Both the position numbers and the translations under genes were made by a program. The notes under the pieces are model-generated. The model was not told where the DNA came from, did no database searches, and saw only the letters and a list, made by a program, of their open reading frames with translations. Below, in pieces: positions 57,905-64,000 of a stretch of DNA of 64,000 bases (its first letter is position 1; each line of letters opens with the position of its first letter). This DNA is from Hibiscus mutabilis (Eukaryota; Streptophyta; Magnoliopsida; Malvales; Malvaceae): contig JAGYYJ010001464.1 of assembly GCA_019671005.1 (NCBI GenBank), positions 1 to 64,000 on the forward strand, written 5' to 3'.

Positions 57905-60640
57905 TGTTAAAAACGTTTTCTAGCCGTGCATGGATCAGAATGAGTTGGCACGCGCTGCGCTTTCATTTTTCAAAGGTTTGTTCACGTCCTCTGCGGGGAA
58001 TCCACGTTAGTTTCCGATTAGGTGACTGTTTCCGGTTCTTGAGCATCGTGAAGCAGATTCACTTTCTAAACCAGTTTGTGACGAGGAAGTTCGTGTGGCT
58101 GTGTTTGATATGGGGCCATGGAAATCTCCCGGGGTGGATGGGTTGCAGGCAGAGTTTTTTCAGCATAATTGGGACGTTCTTGGAAGCTCAGTTTGTGATT
58201 TCGTTATGCTGGTGTTTGAGGGAGGGGAAGTACCGGAGGCTATTAATCGTACTTTACTCGTATTATTACCTAAGGTTGCTGTACCTGAAAAGCTTTCGCA
58301 GTTTCGGCCCATTAACCTTTGTTCGATTTTATATAAGATTATTATTAAAATTATTGTTAACCGGTTGAAGTCGTTCCTTCCTCGATGGGTGTCTGAGAAT
58401 CAAACGAACTTTGTACCTGGACGGTCCATCACATATAATATTATCATAGCTCAAGATGTTATACATTTTATGCGTAAAAAGACGGGTAGAAAGGGTTGGA
58501 TGACTTTAAAAATTGATCTAGAGAAGGCTTACGACAGACTTGAATGGGACTTTATTAATAACACTTGGCCGATATTGGGTGCCGGATAGGCTTCGACAGC
58601 TTATTATGAACTGTGTATCCTCTGTTTCTACGCAAATTCTCTGAAATGATTTTATGTCAGAGTGGTTTTGGCCATCTAGGGGAATACGACACGATGATCC
58701 CCTTTCACCATATCTTTTTATTTTGTACATGGAAAAACTGGATCAGTTGATTCAAAGTGTTATTTCTGCTAAGCAATGGCGGCCGTTTCGCACATCTGCT
58801 GCTAGTCTACCGATATCCCACTTATTCTTCGCCGATGACATGATTCTCTTTACAAAGGCCTTCTTTTAACTACTTATAGATGATTTGGCATTTTATTTGG
58901 GGTATTATGTCTGAAAGAGGCGGAGTTCATCTTGTCAAATGGGATGAGATTTGCCAACCTTTGAGCAATGGAGGATTAGGTTTCCAACATCTCGCATCGC
59001 AAAATGAAACTTCTTGATGAAAATTGCTTTTGGATTGTTGATCGCAAAAGAATGCTTTATGGGTCTGTTTTCTTCGGGCGAAGTATAAATGTGTTAAGGT
59101 TGTCCCAGTTACTCTTCGTCTACTAATTGTTCTCGGGCATGGAAAGGCCTCAGTTTAGTTTGGGATGATATTCGCCAGAATGTTAAGTGGAATTTTGGGC
59201 ATGGGCGGGACTTTGATATTTGGAGGGATTCTTGGGTTGGTTTGCTTGGTCCGTTGTTAGACCATGTGCCCCAGGCAGATCGAAATCATATGCGGAGGGT
59301 CTCAGTGACCGACATGGTTTCAGCTGAAGGTGATGGGAGGTGGCCTGAGTTCCAAGCGTTCTTGCTGCAAGGCGTCTTACTGCGTGTTGTCGTCGTTAAG
59401 CATCCTTTGCCGAGCTTTCATGATGCGACAATAGAGTGGTGTGCTAGCTCGGTTAAATCTGCCTATCTCGTTCGAAGGGGCCAAAGTTTCAACGCTCCAG
59501 ATAAGATTTGGGAGATTATTCATGAGGCTCGTGGTTTGCAAAAAATCCGTATTTTTCTTTGGCTTGGTTGTCGGAATAGGATCATGACGAATGTTGAGAG
59601 TCCGCTGCCACTTCACTTTTGACGACAGATGTCCGTTAGATCGGATGCTGAGGATGTTACACACGCTCTACGGTTGTGCCCGTCAGTGCTGTCAATTTGG
59701 CAGGGTCTTGTGAAAGGTGATAAGCTGCATGAGTTCCTATCGTTGGATGTGTCAAAATGATTCGGATTAATTTAACGAAACCAGAAGTCTTTACGTGGTC
59801 TGCGCCTAATTGGGATATATTGTTTGGCGCTACTCTGTGGAATATTTGGCTGACACGGAATGCTGTTGTTTTTGATAACCCGTGGGCCGTGAGAGGGCGA
59901 TACTTCAATTATTGATCGTAGTTGGGCGTTGCAAGAGATAACATTGAAGGCCTTGACCTTGGGCGAGGTTGGTCTCGAAAGGTTGGGTGGCCGTTCTGTT
60001 GGGCATGGCCAGTGGACTCCTTCATATGTAAATTGGGTAAAACTTAATACAGATGGGTCCAGGAGGGCAAGTGATGGTGTCGCAGTGTGGGGAAGTGTGG
60101 TTAGAGACCATGTGGGGGATTAGAAAGGTGGATTCTCTAAGTTCATCGAGGTTTGTTAGGTGGTAGAAGCTAAGTTATGGGGAGCATATATAAGGCTGTC
60201 GCTTACTTGGGATCTTGGCTTTCGACAAGTAGTCCTAGAAGTTGACAGTTTGGAGGCTTTTAGATTGCTTCAGACTGGTTCGGATGATCGGGGATGTGGC
60301 TCACTGATGCAACACTTAGACGAGATACAAACAAGGGTATGGGTGGTGAAGTTTAATCACATACGTCGTGAAGATAATAAGGTGACAGATATTTTATCGA
60401 GGCTATCTTCATTTAATTGCTTTGAGGTGATTCGTTTTGGTTCACCGCCGTATGGAGTAATTCTTTTTGTCAATTAGGAAGGTGTGGAATAGCTTAGGTG
60501 GAGTAGTATTTTATTGTTTGTGCTTTGTTGCTTTGAGTGGTCGGTTTTACCTGTTTTTACTCTTAATATTATCACGTGTACTATTTTTCTTCGATTAAGT
60601 TTAGAAAAAATTGTAATGAGGCACGTGATGATATTTTTTT
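57905..60640 (+). mobile_element. LINE (L1-type) ORF2 remnant with RNase H
   Basis: Domains appear in order on the plus strand across shifting frames. The reverse transcriptase region reads WKSPGVDGLQAEFFQHNW, PINLCSILYKII, KIDLEKAYDRLEWDF, IRHDDPLSPYLF and FFADDMILF. The YADD-type site is FADD, normal for plant LINEs. Then come a C-terminal zf-RVT-like region (about 59450-59700) and an RNase H domain: VKLNTDGSRRASDG, EAKLWGAY, LEVDSLEAFRLL and HIRREDNKVTDILSR. The 5' end, including the endonuclease and ORF1, is missing. Multiple stops and frameshifts show it is dead. Upstream boundary and target duplication are not defined. Confidence 0.85.
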
Positions 60641-61069
60641 ATATAAAAAATATTTTCTAGACGTTACTTCTTTAAAAAAATATATTAAAAATGTAAGTCC
60701 CTTTCTATCATACTTTCTAAATCCAAGGAAATCTAGATTAATTTATTAAGTGAAAATTGCATATGGTTGAGCGACAAAAGAATCTTGTATGACCAAGAAA
60801 TAATCCATTATGCATTCATATATAATAATAATTATTATTATTAAAGAAAACATGATATAAACTAGTGTGATTCACGTTTATATATATTTATAGTATATAA
60901 TAAGACAAACCTCCATGTGATCATCCTGTGGCCACCAAGAATTGACATATCACATGATGGAATGGCAAAATGTGCAGCGCAGAAGTAGGGACAACTTTTT
61001 GGATAATATAAATAATATAAATAAAATATTTTTATATTCTAAATAATATAATATAAATAAACAATATTT
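60641..61069. other. AT-rich spacer
   Basis: Runs of TAATAATAATTATTATTATT and TATATATATTTATA; no gene. Confidence 0.4.
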
Positions 61070-61570
61070 TTTTTATTGACAATGGGCTATTACCAGATGC
61101 CTCGTTAAAAACTTCTCTAAACCTAAAAGGAGAAAAAAAAAACCCTGATAATAGTTACAAGAGATCAAAAGTTACAATCGAACGCAAAAACCACCACGTA
61201 AACAAATATAAATACCAACACTCTATCAGGAGGGATCCTAGTCAAGAATAACAAGAAGATTAATTAACTCCTGTCCACGGGCCATCTTGGCCAAACCATC
61301 TGCAACCTTGTTCGCCACGCGACTCATGTGAGTGATCCGTACCTCCCAGTCTCGCATTAACAAATCACGGATACGTACCTAAAGAGCACTATCCACTAAC
61401 CCTCGGGGCACCATGCAATATTTTCACCACTTATGTTATCCGACTCCAACTCTATCCGGCGATAACCTAACTCTCACAGGTGGACAAGACATATGTAAAC
61501 CACCCAGAGCTCCGCTACAATCAGAAGCAAATACCCAAACTTCGTGCAAAGCCGAAACACCACCAGTAAC
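61070..61570 (-). mobile_element. LINE 3' end (RNase H tail), opposite orientation
   Basis: The minus strand encodes RIRDLLMRDWEVRITHMSRV and ANKVADGLAKMARGQE, the C-terminal RNase H motif of plant LINEs, then a stop and a 3' region. The terminal bases near 61070 on the minus strand are CAATAAAAAAAAT, a likely poly(A) remnant. Upstream near 61540, LHEVWVFASD is also LINE-like. It is a different copy from the one at 57.9 kb. Confidence 0.65.
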
Positions 61571-61930
61571 AATATTTTTTTGAACAAATATAAATAAACA
61601 ATATACTTTTATATTTTAAATAATATATGATATTATTTTTAAAAACTAATTTAAAACACACACACACAACCATGTTAAATGCAACATAGGGTTGGCTGGC
61701 TGGCTTTGCTCACTGCTTAAATTAGTTAGGTCAGACCATGACGGTTCAGCTAAAATATTTCACCAAAATACTTAAATAACCTCTCTCTATTCATGCTTTC
61801 TCAAAAGTATTTCAGTCACAAGTTCTTTATACATACGACACAGACCTTATATCAAGATATGCTGATATTTCCTAGCTGTGCAACTGAAGCTTCAATTGAA
61901 GTTTTAGTATTCATACATGGAGGTTGTCAT
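61571..61930. other. 3' flank of the GOST gene
   Basis: AT-rich; probably includes the 3' untranslated region of the minus-strand gene. A CACACACACA run is near 61658. Confidence 0.4.
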
Positions 61931-64000
61931 CTATTCACGCTTATCCTCCTCAAGAACGTCTCCGATTGCCTGTCTTTCCAGCTTCATTGTCATGTCTCCA
62001 CTGTTACCGGTCAATGATATACCCTCCTCATCGGAGTCCTCACCCATCCCCTCCATGTATGCATATCTGCAAGTCCATTGATGGCCATAACTCATTATTA
62101 GTTTTTTCTTCTACTTAAAAAGTACAAAACAAACATCTCATCGCACGTCGGCCAGCAAAATATACTAAATAGTAAATACGGTCAAATCAAGTACTAGGCC
62201 ACTACCTCAAAGCCGTGAAATCATAATTTATGCTGCAGCTAGCTATTTAAAGATACTAGAGTTGTTTACAGGAGTCTAGGGGAATGCAAAGTGGAATTAC
62301 ATATCCAGAATATTTCTAGAGGATGTTCCATAATTACTGATCTGTTTTTTGGAACAGGAAAGACGGAAACCCTAAGAAAGAGAAGTACCTAAATGAATTA
62401 ATCATAATTAAGTAATAGAACCAAGTGTTGTTCAAATACTACAGTTCACAAAAAAAAAAGGAAATTACAATCACTGTTAAACTAATAAAAGTTAAAGACC
62501 TGCTTGTATAAGAAAGATAGTTTTCAGGTAAATATAAGTGTCAACTATCAATTACTGAAATGCACAAACTGCAAATAGCAAATATCAATGTGTACCTTGT
62601 TGGGTTACGTGAAGGAGCCCAGAGTACACATACGACCACCAAGAGAGCGTATGCAAGCATATTCCAAAAAGCCGGGATGATCCATGCAATTTGCCAAAAC
62701 TCACTCAGTGGATTGGTCCCATTGATGTATAGCTGAGCCAAGAGAAATCAGAGGAGTTTCAATAATTCTCGTCTGTTTTTCTGTTTGTTTTTTTTTTCTT
62801 TTCAGCTCTTTTGGATGTTCAGGCGAGAGCTGAGAAAAGGAAGCGCGGGGGGTGATAAAAGTATGCGCAAAGAAAATTACACAATATCAAACTTCACTAA
62901 GCTGCTGTTTGGCACACAGATACACATCCATGAATCCATTGGCATGCCAGGGGAACTCTGAAGCAGAAATCTCTAGTACCACAATTAGCACACATGAATC
63001 CTCTTTTCACTCCCATGCCTCTAGACCTTTATTTTTGTTTTATTTGGAACACATCTTGCAGGAAAGTCATTCTTACAAAGAGGGATTTCCATCTTACCTT
63101 CGCATTCGATGCATAGGGTGTGACTGAGCTGAGAAAAGAATTGATGTTGATATTACTAGTTGTGTCAATAATAGTAAACATCCAATTATAACCGGATGCC
63201 TATTTTTTCCATTTGCAGACGTGACTGAGGTTCGGTTGGTTTCGGAAATAAGTAGGAGCATATTTCAATATGGGTAAGAATGAGAGTGATGGTGGAGTAC
63301 TGGAGTTAGTAGAAAATCTTGAAATTCCTTAATCCAAGGAGTGATGACAAGAACAATTTTAAGATGGTAGGCGGCAATGATTGAAAATAATTTGAGCGAA
63401 AGGTGACTTAGAAGGTTTACTCTGTACAATGTAGAGATAGAGATGATTTGTCACAAAAAAATTTATTTGATTCAACTAGGTAGAATGAGAAGAGGTAGGG
63501 TACAGGCAGAATGAAGATTATAGTGGTTGTGCCACAAAGGATTTGGCATGTTTCTATCATTAAAAAAAAATAGCCCTTAAAGCTGCAATAATGGATATAT
63601 TAATATTATAGTCCATGCCAACTAGGTTGTAGTATTACCTCAAAGCCGATCCAAGCAATTGAAAGCAACACAGACACGGCAAGTGCATTAGTAAACTTGC
63701 GGTATAACTCCAATTTTGCCAAGTTTCTCCTCATCTACACCCAGGAAACAATAGAAGAAATGGAAATAAATAGATATTTTAAAAGTAGTTGCAATTTAGA
63801 TAAATAATAAAGCTGGTGTGAATAACTTCAAGTTTCAAAAGAAAATCAACATATTTATACAGAGCCCTTTACTGCTAGGAAATTTCTAGTAACTAAGCAC
63901 CCTACAAATACAGTAGAGAGGCTCAGTGAATTTTGATTTCTAAAGGAGCTTCATGCCACATTGGCAGATAAATACATTTCCTATTCATGTGTATCTGTTT
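61931..64000 (-). CDS. GOST/LUSTR-family seven-transmembrane protein, C-terminal exons
   Basis: Three exons with matching phases: 63734-63639, 62732-62596 and 62066-61931; the gene continues beyond the right edge. Exon 1 here reads RRNLAKLELYRKFTNALAVS and VLLSIAWIGFE, a membrane helix. Exon 2 reads LYINGTNPLSEFWQIAWIIP and AFWNMLAYALLVVVCVLW, the last helix, then APSRNPTR. Exon 3 is the acidic cytosolic tail from YAYMEGMGEDSDEEG to KLERQAIGDVLEEDKRE and stop. This matches the plant TMEM87/GOST-type Golgi membrane proteins, once listed as candidate G-protein-coupled receptors; roles in trafficking are proposed. All visible exons are intact. The lumenal GOLD-like domain lies outside the window. 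Confidence 0.85.

Overview
This is nuclear DNA of a flowering plant, a core eudicot. The genes are intron-rich with GT..AG splice junctions, the intergenic DNA is very AT-rich, and there are copia, LINE and many short inverted-repeat transposons. The protein set would fit Malvaceae such as Gossypium, but that is an impression and was not tested.

Host genes by region. 1-537 (+) is the 3' end of a class VII receptor-like cytoplasmic kinase. 998-6844 (-) is a 12-exon VAL-type B3 transcriptional repressor whose frame is broken twice. 13.8-15.9 kb holds an unidentified coding fragment, an EF-P pseudogene and one small intact single-exon gene (15543-15908, -). 22546-25470 (-) is an intact two-exon LRR receptor kinase of the PXC2/IRK type with a degenerate catalytic loop. 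31.3-34.4 kb holds an intronless DEAH helicase pseudogene and an exon-1-only HKT1 sodium transporter pseudogene. 50291-54696 (-) is a complete 12-exon vacuolar sorting receptor (621 aa). 61931-64000 (-) is the 3' end of a GOST seven-transmembrane protein gene.

The rest is transposon-derived. 16292-20228 is a copia element with two LTRs and a CTTAA target duplication that has lost reverse transcriptase and RNase H. LINE fragments lie at about 35.6-36.5, 57.9-60.6 and 61.1-61.6 kb. Most striking are about a dozen inverted-repeat elements, nine of them flanked by clear 9-bp direct duplications, the Mutator-like (MULE) signature. They form two types. (a) Long-TIR elements with arms of roughly 200-280 bp; one (44453-46091) carries the C-terminal part of a cytochrome P450 and so looks like a Pack-MULE. 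(b) A small 210-270 bp family whose ends read GGGTAAAACTTTGATACACA and whose interior is degenerate plant-telomere-like AAACCCT repeats. No transposase is visible, so all are non-autonomous.

The host genes do not form one pathway. The shared theme is decay and rearrangement of gene fragments between a few intact genes. All boundaries and duplications were read by eye; no alignment or database search was run.
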